Shown here one piece after another: positions 33,666-42,389 of a stretch of DNA of 47,710 nt. Position numbers and translations under genes: made by a program. How positions within the stretch are numbered: the stretch's first letter is position 1; each line of letters opens with the position of its first letter. This stretch comes from Mesorhizobium sp. WSM4306 (GTDB lineage Bacteria > Pseudomonadota > Alphaproteobacteria > Rhizobiales > Rhizobiaceae), in contig NZ_VFTC01000038.1 of the NCBI RefSeq assembly GCF_007003975.1, positions 1 to 47,710 of the forward strand. The letters run 5' to 3'. The notes beneath the pieces were generated by a model. The model had not been told where the DNA came from, made no database searches, and was given only the letters and a program-made list of their open reading frames with translations.

Positions 33666-33695
33666 ATGTTTCCCTTGCCGGGCCCGTCTTGTCAA
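33666..33695 (-). promoter_or_regulatory. Sigma-70-like promoter of the small peptide gene
   Basis: On the minus strand TTGACA (33695-33690) is followed after 18 bases by AAACAT (33671-33666). This predicts a start near 33659 and a leader of about 20 bases that just accommodates the ribosome binding site. The -35 box is a perfect match; the -10 box is weak, as is common in alphaproteobacteria. Confidence 0.45.
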
Positions 33696-33740
33696 ATGCG
33701 ACAGCAGGACATCGCAGGCCTCGGCAGCAACGCGTGCCCT

Positions 33741-34673
33741 TCACGCCGGCTCACGCTTGAGCGCCTGCGCCATGCAGTGGATGCCGCCGCCGGTCTTGGA
33801 GATCTCGCTCATGTCTATCGCCGCGACCTCGAATCCTCGCGCCTTGAGCTGGCCGATCAGCGACTGGCTCGAGGTCGGCGCGATGACCCTGTCCTTGCCG
33901 AGCGACATGAAGTTGCAGCCGAGCGCCATCGTGTCCTGGAACGGCACGTCGATGATCTCGTGGCCCTTGCCCTTCAGCCAGTCGACGATGCCCGGCTCTG
34001 TGCAGGCGAGACAGACGGCGGTGAGCTTTTCGGCGATCGGCACCACCATCAGGTCGATATGGACGTAGTACTCGTCGATGAAGGCTAGCCGTGTCTCCCA
34101 GCCCTCCTTGTCGAACCAGGCCTGCACCTGGCGGGCGCCCTCTTCCTGCGTGCGGGCGCCGCCGCAGCCGATCAGCACCACGCCCTCCTCGATGACGTTG
34201 AAGTCACCGCCCTCGAAGGTACCGGCGGTGACCATGTCGTAGATCGGGATGCCGAGTTTTTCGTAGGTGCGGATGGCAGCATAGTTCTCGCCGCGACGCC
34301 ACCAATTGGCCATGGCGGTGATGAAAGCACCATAGGGCGTCATGACGCTGGAATCACGGGAATAGACCTGCATCGGCAGTTCCGGCGTCGGTTCGTGCCA
34401 GTGGATGTTGACGCCGAAATGCTCGTAGGCGGCGACAAGGTCCTTGTGCTGCGCCTGCGCGATCTGGACGTTGCACGGCGCCTCGCGCAGATGTTTGCGC
34501 GACAGCGAGCTGGTCGAGAGATGGCGCAGGAAATTGGGCGAGCCGAGCAGCACATCGGTCAAGATATCTGTTTCGTTGGCGAAGCCCCAGGCGGTGAGCG
34601 GCTTGGTGCCCCCGGCCGGGTTACGGCGCTGCAGCGAGAACGGTTCGGCGACGATGCGGTCATGGACGGTCAT
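33741..34673 (-). CDS. Dimethylarginine dimethylaminohydrolase / amidinotransferase family protein
   Basis: The 310-residue pentein-fold enzyme has catalytic landmarks SRDSSVMTP (Asp107), FEGGDF (Glu154), the histidine in YVHIDLMV (205), and nucleophile Cys300 in GGGIHCMAQAL. Family members hydrolyse guanidino groups (dimethylarginine, arginine, agmatine) or transfer amidino groups. The ATG at 34673 has GAGGAGA 5 bases upstream; the longer ORF is spurious. It follows the M20 amidohydrolase gene by 22 bases, so the pair probably form one catabolic unit for an N-acylated or methylated guanidino compound. The exact substrate is not evident. Confidence 0.85.
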   Translation of the reverse strand: MTVHDRIVAEPFSLQRRNPAGGTKPLTAWGFANETDILTDVLLGSPNFLRHLSTSSLSRKHLREAPCNVQIAQAQHKDLVAAYEHFGVNIHWHEPTPELPMQVYSRDSSVMTPYGAFITAMANWWRRGENYAAIRTYEKLGIPIYDMVTAGTFEGGDFNVIEEGVVLIGCGGARTQEEGARQVQAWFDKEGWETRLAFIDEYYVHIDLMVVPIAEKLTAVCLACTEPGIVDWLKGKGHEIIDVPFQDTMALGCNFMSLGKDRVIAPTSSQSLIGQLKARGFEVAAIDMSEISKTGGGIHCMAQALKREPA

Positions 34674-34695
34674 GGGGTTCTCCTCGTGTTGATGG

Positions 34696-36288
34696 TCATG
34701 CGGTGCCGGCAGACGGAATCCACCAGTCGCGCCCGCGCGCGGTGGTGACATATTCCGGCCAGCGGAAATTGATCGGCGGGTCATAGTCGCAAAGCGGCGC
34801 GATCCAGTTCGGGCCGCCGATGCCGCCGCCGGTGCGGGTGGTAAATTCATCCATCGCCGCATCGCGCGCGGTCTTGTCTTCGAGCAGGCGAAGGGCGGCA
34901 AGCGCAACCGTCTTGGCGGCACAAATGACCATCGGATCGATGGTGGCGGCAATGCCGCCCAGCGCATTCATCGCCCAGGACGGATAAGCATGGCCATCCG
35001 CCGAGCGCAACGCCGGGCGGGCGACATAGAAGCGGGCCGTCGGGGCGTGCCACGACATGTCAGTGTAATCGTCGGAGGTCGAGTTGATCTGCGAGGGCGG
35101 CAAATCGCGGCGCAGGATGGCCTCGGCGTCTTGCGGCGTGATCAGCCGCTCCATCTCGTCGATGAACGGGTTTTCGGTCGCGGTGCCGCCAGCATTGACC
35201 TGCACCTCGCGGGCAATCGCCTTCGCCGCCTCATCCCAGTGTGGCGCACCGACCGTGGACAGCGCTCCATAGGCGATCTCAGCCATCGCGTGATTGGCGA
35301 GCCCCGGCCGCGACTTCGACACCCAATGGCGCTCGTAGCGGCAGCCGCTGATCGCAGCGGCGGCTTGCGCGTTGCGGTCGAGCACGGCGGTAACCTGTTC
35401 GGCCATGGCAATGGTCGGCACGCGGATCATGTACTGGATCTCTGAGAGCCCCGCCGGCAGATTGTCGGCCGTAGCTTGTCCTGCGGTGAGGATCGCCTCG
35501 CTGATCGACCAGCCGCCCTGATGCGGCAGCATGGAATCGCGCAGCGCCTTGGAGGCCATGTACATGGTCATCAGCGCGTCGTTGGCGCCGGGCGCCCGCA
35601 CCGCCGAATGCGCCTGCGGGATCGGCGCGCCATCACCCGCGCGGACCCAGTTTTCGGGTTCGTCGCAGACGAAGCGGTAGATCATCGCATAGGCAGCGCC
35701 GCAATGCGTGTCCCAGCGCGCCGTGTTGCAGAGCGGCAGCATGTAGAAAGGGTGGAACGAGATCATCCCGGCAAGGCCATCATAATAACCTTTGGCCGCA
35801 TGGATCGGCTTCGAGCCCCTCACCTTTTCGGCCGGCTCACCGGTAAAGCGCAGCGTGCCTTCGATGCCGTGGCGCTGCATTGCCGCCTTGGTGGCGAGAA
35901 GCCCGCCGAGGCTGGCAATGCCAAGCCCGGAATGCGGATCGGTATGGCCGCCGGCCTCGCTGCCGAGGCCCGGGCGCGGCCGCTTCACCGTCGCCGCGTC
36001 CTGGCAATTGCCGGGCACGGCGTCGTATTCAGCGTACATGCCGATGGTCGGCCCCGGGCCATTCGTCCAATGAGCGCAAAAGGCGGTCGGCATGCCGGCC
36101 GAGCCTTCCTCGACCGAAAAGCCCTCATGCCTCAGACGCGCGACATACCAGGCGGCCGACTGGTATTCTCGCCAGGCCGTCTCGCCGAAATCGAAAATGG
36201 TGCGCGTCCACGCCGACAGCGATGGCTGGATGCCATCGAGACAGGCAAGCGCAGTGGCTTGCGCCGAGGTCGTCACCGGTTTCTCCAT
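34696..36288 (-). CDS. M20-family amidohydrolase (AbgB-like)
   Basis: The 530-residue protein resembles the p-aminobenzoyl-glutamate hydrolase B subunit group of M20 peptidases: FDFGETAWREYQSA at the N-terminus, GMYAEYDAVPG, the metal-site region GGHTDPHSGLGIASLGGLL, and STSDDYTDMSWHAPT and NALGGIAATIDPM near the end. These enzymes are cytosolic and zinc-dependent and cleave N-acyl or N-aminoacyl amide bonds. The ATG at 36288 was chosen over a TTG at 36321. It is divergent from a LysR gene with 83 bases between them, the usual regulator-target geometry, and runs into the dimethylargininase-family gene. Confidence 0.84.
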   Translation of the reverse strand: MEKPVTTSAQATALACLDGIQPSLSAWTRTIFDFGETAWREYQSAAWYVARLRHEGFSVEEGSAGMPTAFCAHWTNGPGPTIGMYAEYDAVPGNCQDAATVKRPRPGLGSEAGGHTDPHSGLGIASLGGLLATKAAMQRHGIEGTLRFTGEPAEKVRGSKPIHAAKGYYDGLAGMISFHPFYMLPLCNTARWDTHCGAAYAMIYRFVCDEPENWVRAGDGAPIPQAHSAVRAPGANDALMTMYMASKALRDSMLPHQGGWSISEAILTAGQATADNLPAGLSEIQYMIRVPTIAMAEQVTAVLDRNAQAAAAISGCRYERHWVSKSRPGLANHAMAEIAYGALSTVGAPHWDEAAKAIAREVQVNAGGTATENPFIDEMERLITPQDAEAILRRDLPPSQINSTSDDYTDMSWHAPTARFYVARPALRSADGHAYPSWAMNALGGIAATIDPMVICAAKTVALAALRLLEDKTARDAAMDEFTTRTGGGIGGPNWIAPLCDYDPPINFRWPEYVTTARGRDWWIPSAGTA

Positions 36289-36371
36289 GCGGCCCAAGAA
36301 AGCAGTGAAGTGGCTTTCCAAAAAGTGATATGTTTTCCCGGTTCGTGCAAATTCGGTTCACCTGAGGCTTC

Positions 36372-37256
36372 TTGCGAATACCCTCCACACAGGCGCTGCG
36401 CGCCCTTGACAGCTTTGCCCGCCACGGCAGCGTCTGGCGCGCCGCCGACGAACTGCATCTCACCCGCAGCGCGGTCAGCCATCAGTTGCGGCTGCTCGAA
36501 CGCGACCTCGGCTTCGACCTGCTCGAGCGCATCGGCAAGGGTGTCGCGCTGACCCCGCGCGGCCAGCGCTATGCCGCTGACGTGCGCAAGGCGCTGACCG
36601 TGCTTGGCGACGCGGTGACACGCCAGGCCGGCACCGGCGTCGGCGGCTCGTTCGCCGTCTCCTGCACGCCGGGCTTCGCCTCGCTGTTTTTATGCACCCA
36701 TATCGGCGAGTTCCGGCAGATGTATCCGGATGTGGCGCTATCGATCCTGACACCAAGGCGGCTGGACGATGTCAGCAATCCCGACGCCGACGCCTTCATC
36801 GCCTTCGGCGTCGGCAACTGGCCGAACCGGGCGGTGGAGCTGCTCTGCGAAATCTCGTTCACGCCACTCTGCAGCCCGACCTTGCTCAACAAGGTCGGCG
36901 GCTTTTCCAAACCGGCCGACGTGCTGCGTGCCAACCTCCTGCATCTCGGCGACACCGAGGATTGGGCGCGTTGGCTGGCGCTGTCCAAGGTGGAAAACCC
37001 CGACACCGAAGGCGGTATTTTCTTTTCGGATATGAACCTCGTTTTTTCCGCGGCGATCGCCGGCCAGGGCATCGCCATGGGCGACGAGCTGACCAGCCGC
37101 CGGGCGCTCAGCGAAGGCCGGCTGGTGAAGCCGTTCGACATCGCGATCCCCTCGCCGCGCTCGTATTTTCTGGTGTCAGAGCACGCCAAGGCGAGCCACC
37201 CGGTGCTGGAGGCGTTCAGTGGGTGGTTGAGGTCGAAGCTGTCGGAGATTAGCTGA
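36372..37256 (+). CDS. LysR family transcriptional regulator (GcvA-like)
   Basis: The 294-residue protein has an N-terminal helix-turn-helix (STQALRALDSFARHGSVWRA, then ADELHLTRSAVSHQLRLLE, about residues 5-45) and a LysR substrate-binding domain with the GcvA-type phrase AAIAGQGIAMGDELTSRRAL. It starts with TTG at 36372, preceded by TGAGG; no ATG or GTG gives a full helix-turn-helix. Divergent to the M20/dimethylargininase pair and upstream of the polyamine-type transporter, it could control both. A palindromic repeat follows its stop directly. Confidence 0.88.
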   Translation: MRIPSTQALRALDSFARHGSVWRAADELHLTRSAVSHQLRLLERDLGFDLLERIGKGVALTPRGQRYAADVRKALTVLGDAVTRQAGTGVGGSFAVSCTPGFASLFLCTHIGEFRQMYPDVALSILTPRRLDDVSNPDADAFIAFGVGNWPNRAVELLCEISFTPLCSPTLLNKVGGFSKPADVLRANLLHLGDTEDWARWLALSKVENPDTEGGIFFSDMNLVFSAAIAGQGIAMGDELTSRRALSEGRLVKPFDIAIPSPRSYFLVSEHAKASHPVLEAFSGWLRSKLSEIS

Positions 37257-37406
37257 TCTCCCCCCTTGAGGGGGAGATGTCGCCGAAGGCGACAGAGGGG
37301 GTCGCCGCGCATGAAGCGCCAACCTCCATCTGCGGCAGGATGTAGAGCCCAGTCGAACCGACCCCCCTCTGGCTGCTTCGCAGCCATCTCCCCCTCAAGG
37401 GGGAGA
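37257..37406. repeat. Pair of inverted Rhizobiales-type palindromic elements
   Basis: The left copy (37257-37304) reads tctccccccttgaggggg, agatgtcgccgaaggcga and cagagggggtcg. The right copy (37360-37406) is essentially its reverse complement, with the small hairpin changed to GGCTGCTTCGCAGCC. Within each, CCCCCTTGAGGGGG and CGCCGAAGGCG form hairpins, and the two copies can also pair over the 55-base unit between them. They fill most of the gap between the LysR stop and the transporter operon and could end or attenuate transcription. Confidence 0.85.
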
Positions 37407-37512
37407 TTTGGCGCCATCCGTGAATCAAATTTGCCGATCAGGCGAAAACTATTCGGTTGCGGTGAGCCGCCGCCCTGCCCTACGCTCAAGCCACGACTAA
37501 GGAAGAGGCAGG

Positions 37513-38604
37513 ATGCAGCAACCCGGCCGGGCCGCAGAGATCAAGGCAATCGGGATCGGCAAGAGCTTCGGCTCGTTCCGTGCACTGGACAATCTGTCGC
37601 TCAACATCGGCCCCGGTGAGTTCCTGACTCTGCTCGGCCCCTCCGGCTCGGGCAAGACCACCTTCCTGATGATCCTGGCCGGCTTCGTGCAGCCGACCGA
37701 GGGCAAGCTTTTCAGCGACGGCGTCGACATCACCGAACGGCCGGCGGAGCAACGGGCCGCCGGCATGGTGTTCCAGGGCTATGCGCTGTTTCCGCACATG
37801 TCGGTCGAGGCCAACATTGCCTTCCCGCTCAAGGTGCGCAAGAAATCCGCAGCCGAGATCAAGCGCCGCGTCGCCGAAATGATCGAGCGCGTCGGGCTGA
37901 AGGGCCATGAGACGAAACTGCCGGCGCAGCTTTCCGGCGGCCAGCAGCAGCGTGTGGCGCTGGCGCGCGCTTTGGTGTTCGAACCGGGTGTGTTGCTCCT
38001 CGACGAGCCGTTCTCGGCGCTGGACAAGAGCCTGCGCGGCCAGATGCAGGCCGAGATGAAGCGGCTGCACCAGGAGACCGGCACCACTTTCGTCTTCGTC
38101 ACCCACGATCAGAGCGAAGCACTGGCGTTGTCGTCGCGCGTCGCCATCTTCAACCACGGCAAATTGTTGCAGGTCGGCGCGCCGGACGAGGTCTATGACC
38201 GTCCCGCCAACCGCTTTGTCGCCGAGTTTTTGGGCGAGATCAACATGCTGCCGCTGAAGGGCGTGAAGCGCGCCGACGATGGCGCGACCGCACTCTGCGA
38301 GGACCGCGCGATCACGCTGCGCGGCAATGCCGACGCGGTGAACGGCAACGCCATTCTGGCGATCCGCCCCGAGCACATGTCGATCGCGCGCGAAGCAGCC
38401 GCCGGCGAGAACGGCATTGCCGCCACCGCCGTCGGCTCGACCTATCTCGGTGCGGCGACCAAGCTCGACCTGACAACGCGCCAGGGCGCCAAGGTGACCG
38501 TGTCGGTGCCGAACGAGGTCGCGGCCGCGGCGCTGAGCAAAGGCAATTCCGTCTGGCTGACTTGGCCGGCGGAAAAAGGTTTCCTCCTTCCGGACGGAGG
38601 ATGA
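37513..38604 (+). CDS. Spermidine/putrescine-type ABC transporter ATP-binding protein (PotA-like)
   Basis: The 363-residue ATPase has Walker A GPSGSGKTT (about residue 45), Q-loop FQGYALFPHMSVEANIAFPL, signature LSGGQQQRVALARALVF, Walker B VLLLDEPFSALDKSLR and H-loop VTHDQSEAL. A C-terminal TOBE domain (about 280-360, AILAIRPEHMSI) follows, all typical of the PotA/FbpC group. GGAAGAGG precedes the ATG at 37513. It is the first gene of the ABC operon. Polyamines are the usual cargo of this group, though opines, amines and small organic acids also occur. Confidence 0.9.
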   Translation: MQQPGRAAEIKAIGIGKSFGSFRALDNLSLNIGPGEFLTLLGPSGSGKTTFLMILAGFVQPTEGKLFSDGVDITERPAEQRAAGMVFQGYALFPHMSVEANIAFPLKVRKKSAAEIKRRVAEMIERVGLKGHETKLPAQLSGGQQQRVALARALVFEPGVLLLDEPFSALDKSLRGQMQAEMKRLHQETGTTFVFVTHDQSEALALSSRVAIFNHGKLLQVGAPDEVYDRPANRFVAEFLGEINMLPLKGVKRADDGATALCEDRAITLRGNADAVNGNAILAIRPEHMSIAREAAAGENGIAATAVGSTYLGAATKLDLTTRQGAKVTVSVPNEVAAAALSKGNSVWLTWPAEKGFLLPDGG

Positions 38605-38687
38605 CGACCAAACCGGCGAAGTCTTCCAGCAAAGAATCTGGAGCGCGCCATAACCACCGGACTGCCAACGAAAAAAGGGGAACTGAC

Positions 38688-39803
38688 ATGACAAACGAAA
38701 CCAAAAAACAAGCGATCGACGGCCTGTCCGCCAGGGCAGCGCGCGGCGAGATTTCGCGCCGGCAATTCACGCAGCTTGCCGCTCTTGTGTTGGCCGGCAC
38801 GCCGATGCTGTTGCGCTCGACCGGCGCCTTCGCGCAGGCCAAGGAACTGGTGCTGGTCAACTGGGGTGGCGATGCGCTCACCGCTTATGACGCCGCCTAC
38901 GGCCAGGCCTTCACCAAGGACACCGGCATCACCGTCAAGATGGACGGCTCGGGCCCGACCGAAGGCGCGATTGCCGCACAGTTCAAGAGCGGTGCGCCGA
39001 CCTGGGATCTGGTCGACGTCGACCCGTTCTCGGCCATCACGCTCGGCGCTCAGGGCGCACTCGAGCCGATCGACTACACCATCGTCGACAAGAAGAAGAT
39101 GCGTGAGGGCTTCGGCTGGGAATACGCCGCCTCGACCTATTTCTTCTCCTATGTCATCGCCTATGACTCGGAGAAATACGGCAAGGACGCGCCGACCGGC
39201 ATGGCCGATTTCTTCGACGTGAAGAAATTCCCGGGCAAGCGCTCGCTCTACAAATGGGGCGTGTCGAGCTGGGAAGCCGCTCTGCTCGCCGACGGCATCG
39301 CGCCGGTCTCGCTCTATCCGCTCGATTTGAAGCGCGCGCATGACAAGATCGCCGCCTTCAAGGAAAACGTCGTGGCCTATTGGGGCGGCGGCGCCGAGAG
39401 CCAGAGCGTGCTGCTCAACGGCGAGGCTTCGATGGCCATCGTCTGGTCGACCCGCGCCTCGCTGATCGAGCAGGACTCGGGCGGCAAGATCAAGTTCATC
39501 TGGGACCAGGGCCTGATCTCGCCCGGCGCACTCGCCGTGCTCAAGGGCAATCCTGGCGGCAAGGACGCGGCGATGAAGTTCATCGCCAGCACCCAAGATC
39601 CGCAAAAGCAGCTGGTGATGTTCGACAAGCTGGGACAAGGTCCGGCCAATCCGGCCACCGACGCGTTGATCCCGGCCGACAAGAAGCGCATCAACCCGGT
39701 CGACCCCGAAAACATGAAGAAGCAGATCGCGCTCGACATGGATTGGTACGCCAAGAATTACGGGGCAGCGCTCGACGAATATACCAAGATCATCTCGGCC
39801 TGA
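38688..39803 (+). CDS. TAT-exported extracellular solute-binding protein (PotD-like)
   Basis: The 371-residue SBP_bac_8 type protein has a twin-arginine signal (ISRRQFTQLAALVLAGTPM, then ALA-like processing at AFAQA), the first strand KELVLVNWGGDAL, TWDLVDVDPFSAITL, and a Trp/Tyr-rich pocket region (YKWGVSSWEAALLADG, WDQGLISPG). The ATG at 38688 has AAGGGGA upstream; the longer ORF overlaps the ATPase end and is not needed. The TAT signal is unusual among PotD-type proteins, which are mostly Sec-exported, and suggests the protein may fold before export. Confidence 0.88.
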   Translation: MTNETKKQAIDGLSARAARGEISRRQFTQLAALVLAGTPMLLRSTGAFAQAKELVLVNWGGDALTAYDAAYGQAFTKDTGITVKMDGSGPTEGAIAAQFKSGAPTWDLVDVDPFSAITLGAQGALEPIDYTIVDKKKMREGFGWEYAASTYFFSYVIAYDSEKYGKDAPTGMADFFDVKKFPGKRSLYKWGVSSWEAALLADGIAPVSLYPLDLKRAHDKIAAFKENVVAYWGGGAESQSVLLNGEASMAIVWSTRASLIEQDSGGKIKFIWDQGLISPGALAVLKGNPGGKDAAMKFIASTQDPQKQLVMFDKLGQGPANPATDALIPADKKRINPVDPENMKKQIALDMDWYAKNYGAALDEYTKIISA

Positions 39804-39827
39804 TCAGGCCGGGACGATCGGGCCGAG

Positions 39828-40661
39828 ATGAGAGGCACCCTCTCCGACAGGATGGGCGCGGCGCTGTTGATGGCGCCGCTGCTCCTGTTCCTTTTGCTGG
39901 CGTACGCCTGGCCGTTCCTCGGCGTCGTCAAATGGAGCGTCACGCTGCCGACGCCTGGCCTCGGCCAGTATGGCGCGCTCGCCACCGACGCGCTGGTGCA
40001 GTCGGTGTTCATCCGCACACTGCGCATTGCGCTGATCGTCACCGTCGTGTCTGTCGCGGCGGCCTATGCAATCACCATGGTGTGGGTGCGCGGCAGCCCG
40101 GCGCAGCGCATAGTCGCTGAATTCTGCATTCTCGTCCCGTTCTGGATCTCGGTGCTGACGCGCGCCTTCGGCTGGGTAGCGCTGCTCTCCAACCGCGGCC
40201 TGATCAACACCTGGCTGCAATCGATCGGCTTCATCTCCGAGCCGCTGGCGCTGGTACGCAACGAGTTCGGCGTCATCGTCGGCATGACGCATTTCCTCAT
40301 TCCCTTCGCGGTGTTTCCGTTGGCGTCGGCCATGCGCAGCCTCGACGAGCGCGTGCTGCTGGCGGCGCGCGGGCTCGGCTCCAGCCGCATGCGCACCTTC
40401 TGGACCGTGTTCGTGCCGATGACGCGCTCAGGCATCATCGGCTCGGCGATGATCGTCTTCGTCTTCTCGCTCGGCTTCTTCGTCACGCCGGCGGTCCTCG
40501 GCGGCGGCCGCAGCGTGATGATCGCCGAGTTGATCTATCTCAGGATCTTCCAGAGCCCCGATTGGGGGCTGGGCGCGGCGATCAGCGTGGTGCTGGTGCT
40601 GTTTGTCGGCGCGCTGATGGCGGTGTTGTTCCGCTATGTCAGACCGAAGCAGCTGATCTGA
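39828..40661 (+). CDS. Spermidine/putrescine-type ABC permease (PotB-like)
   Basis: The 277-residue inner-membrane protein has an N-terminal helix (ALLMAPLLLFLLLAYAWPF), about six helices, and the EAA loop AARGLGSSRMRTFWTVFVPMTRSG. It begins 24 bases after the binding-protein stop, and its TGA shares a base with the next ATG (TGATG at 40659-40663). It forms the channel with the following permease. Confidence 0.91.
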   Translation: MRGTLSDRMGAALLMAPLLLFLLLAYAWPFLGVVKWSVTLPTPGLGQYGALATDALVQSVFIRTLRIALIVTVVSVAAAYAITMVWVRGSPAQRIVAEFCILVPFWISVLTRAFGWVALLSNRGLINTWLQSIGFISEPLALVRNEFGVIVGMTHFLIPFAVFPLASAMRSLDERVLLAARGLGSSRMRTFWTVFVPMTRSGIIGSAMIVFVFSLGFFVTPAVLGGGRSVMIAELIYLRIFQSPDWGLGAAISVVLVLFVGALMAVLFRYVRPKQLI

Positions 40662-41464
40662 TGCCGACCTATCGCCCCGGCCCCGTCTCGCTGATCCTCG
40701 CCGTGCTGGTGGCGCTGTTCCTGCTGCTGCCGCTGCTGGCGGTCATTCCGGTGTCGCTGACGCCGAGCCGCATGCTGGCGATGCCGACAGGCGAACTGTC
40801 GCTGCGCCACTACCGCTCGCTGATCGAGGATCCGCGCTGGCTCGACGCCATCCTGCTGTCGATCCGCATCGGCATCGTCAGCAGCGTCATTTCCACCGTG
40901 CTGGCGCTCTGCTTCAGCCTTGGCGTCTGGATGTTCCAGCCGCGCTTTACCGCAGCGCTCGTTGGCTTTGTCCTGTTACCGATGGTGGTGCCGCCGGTGG
41001 TGTCGGCGATCACGCTCTACTTCCTGCTCACCTCGATCTCGGGCATGAGCTCCTTCTTCGGTTACGACACATGGCTCGGCGTCGCCATGGCGCATTCGGT
41101 GATGACAGTGCCCTTCGCCACGGTGCTGATTCTGGTCTCGCTCAGCCAGCTCGACCGCCGCATCGACCTCGCCGCACGCGGCCTCGGCGCCAGCGTGTGG
41201 GAGCGCGCGACGCGCATCATCATGCCCAACATCAAGTTCGGCATCGTCACCGCTGCCCTGCTCTCCTTCGTGCTGTCCTGGGAAGAAATCGGCGTCACTT
41301 TGTTCATCACCTCGGTCAACGCCATCACGCTGCCCAGGCTGATGTGGATGGGCTTGCGCGACAACATCGACCCGGCGATCGCAGCCCTCTCGGTGATCCT
41401 GATCATCATCACTGTGCTGATGCTGGCGGCGAGGAGCGTGGTGGTGAAGGCGCGCGGGAGCTGA
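40661..41464 (+). CDS. Spermidine/putrescine-type ABC permease (PotC-like)
   Basis: The 267-residue permease has an N-terminal helix (VSLILAVLVALFLLLPLLAVI), a central PLMVVPPVVSAITLYF helix pair and the EAA loop AARGLGASVWERATRIIMPNIKFG. The ATG at 40661 was chosen because it overlaps the previous stop by one base; the earlier in-frame start lies inside the PotB-like gene. It is the last gene of the operon. The next gene is convergent, 34 bases away, with no clear terminator between them. Confidence 0.91.
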   Translation: MPTYRPGPVSLILAVLVALFLLLPLLAVIPVSLTPSRMLAMPTGELSLRHYRSLIEDPRWLDAILLSIRIGIVSSVISTVLALCFSLGVWMFQPRFTAALVGFVLLPMVVPPVVSAITLYFLLTSISGMSSFFGYDTWLGVAMAHSVMTVPFATVLILVSLSQLDRRIDLAARGLGASVWERATRIIMPNIKFGIVTAALLSFVLSWEEIGVTLFITSVNAITLPRLMWMGLRDNIDPAIAALSVILIIITVLMLAARSVVVKARGS

Positions 41465-41498
41465 CGGTTCAATCGGGCGCCTGATTGTCAGCCAGAGT

Positions 41499-42389
41499 TC
41501 ACGCCGCAAAGAATTTCGAGAGCGCGGCCGCCGTCTCGCCAGGATGCTCCTCCGGGAAGAAATGCCCGCCCTTGACCGGGCCGCCCTCGACGCTGTCGGC
41601 CCATTGCCGCCAGATCGCCAGCGGGCCGCCCTCGTCCGCATACCAGTTTTCCAAACCGCCCTCGCCGCTCCACAACGCAAGCAGCGGGCATTTGATGCGA
41701 CGGCCGTCAGCCTGGTCCTGCGCGTCGTGCTCGCGGTCTATGCCGGCGGCGGCGCGGTATTCCTCGCAAATGGCGTGCACATGGGCGGGATCGCGCAACG
41801 CCTCGATGTAAGCCTCTCTCACTTCGGCGGAGAAAGCATCGGGAGCCGAGCCCCAGCCGGCGATCGCATTGTCGACGACAGCATCCGGGGCTGCGGCCAG
41901 CAGACGCTCCGGCAGCGGCTCGGGCTGGGCAAGCAGGCTCCATGGCCAGAAACCGAGCGCCAGCCTGGCATCGGCGCGATCCCACGCGACGGCCGTCGGG
42001 ATGATGTCGAGGACCGCGAGTTTCGACACGGCCCCGGGATGGTCGAGCGCCATCCGGTAAGCAACGCGGCCGCCGCGGTCATGGCCGGCAACCATGAAGC
42101 GGTCGAAGCCGAACGCGTTCATGACCTGCACCATGTCGTGCGCCATCGCGCGCTTGGAGTAGGAAGTGTGATCAGCATCGGAACCCGGACAACCGCTTTG
42201 GCTATAGCCCCTGAGATCGGCGACGACCACGCTGAAGTGCCGCGCCAAAGCCACGGCAATGTCGCGCCACATCACATGCGTTTCGGGAAAGCCGTGCAGA
42301 AGCAGCAAAGGCGGCCCCAAGCCAGCGACCCTGACGAAGATCGCTGTCTCCTCCACTTGAACGGTTCTGGCCCCAAAGCCCGAAAACAT
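41499..42389 (-). CDS. Alpha/beta hydrolase resembling haloacetate dehalogenases
   Basis: The 296-residue protein has the oxyanion motif LLLHGFPETHVMW (29-41), LRGYSQSG, and the nucleophile elbow GHDRGGRVAYRMALDHP with Asp104, Arg105 and Arg108, the carboxylate-binding set of fluoroacetate dehalogenases. The catalytic histidine is at 276 (KGGHFFPEEHP). The halide pocket of those enzymes uses a His-Trp pair; here the matching FWPW (147-150) has Pro for His, so defluorination is doubtful, and an epoxide hydrolase or other dehalogenase activity is possible. The ATG overlaps the stop of the upstream small gene (TGATG). Confidence 0.84.
   Translation of the reverse strand: MFSGFGARTVQVEETAIFVRVAGLGPPLLLLHGFPETHVMWRDIAVALARHFSVVVADLRGYSQSGCPGSDADHTSYSKRAMAHDMVQVMNAFGFDRFMVAGHDRGGRVAYRMALDHPGAVSKLAVLDIIPTAVAWDRADARLALGFWPWSLLAQPEPLPERLLAAAPDAVVDNAIAGWGSAPDAFSAEVREAYIEALRDPAHVHAICEEYRAAAGIDREHDAQDQADGRRIKCPLLALWSGEGGLENWYADEGGPLAIWRQWADSVEGGPVKGGHFFPEEHPGETAAALSKFFAA

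Noticed and set aside
37257..37406. CRISPR array
   Set aside because: There are only two copies, in inverted orientation, with internal hairpins and no spacers or cas genes.
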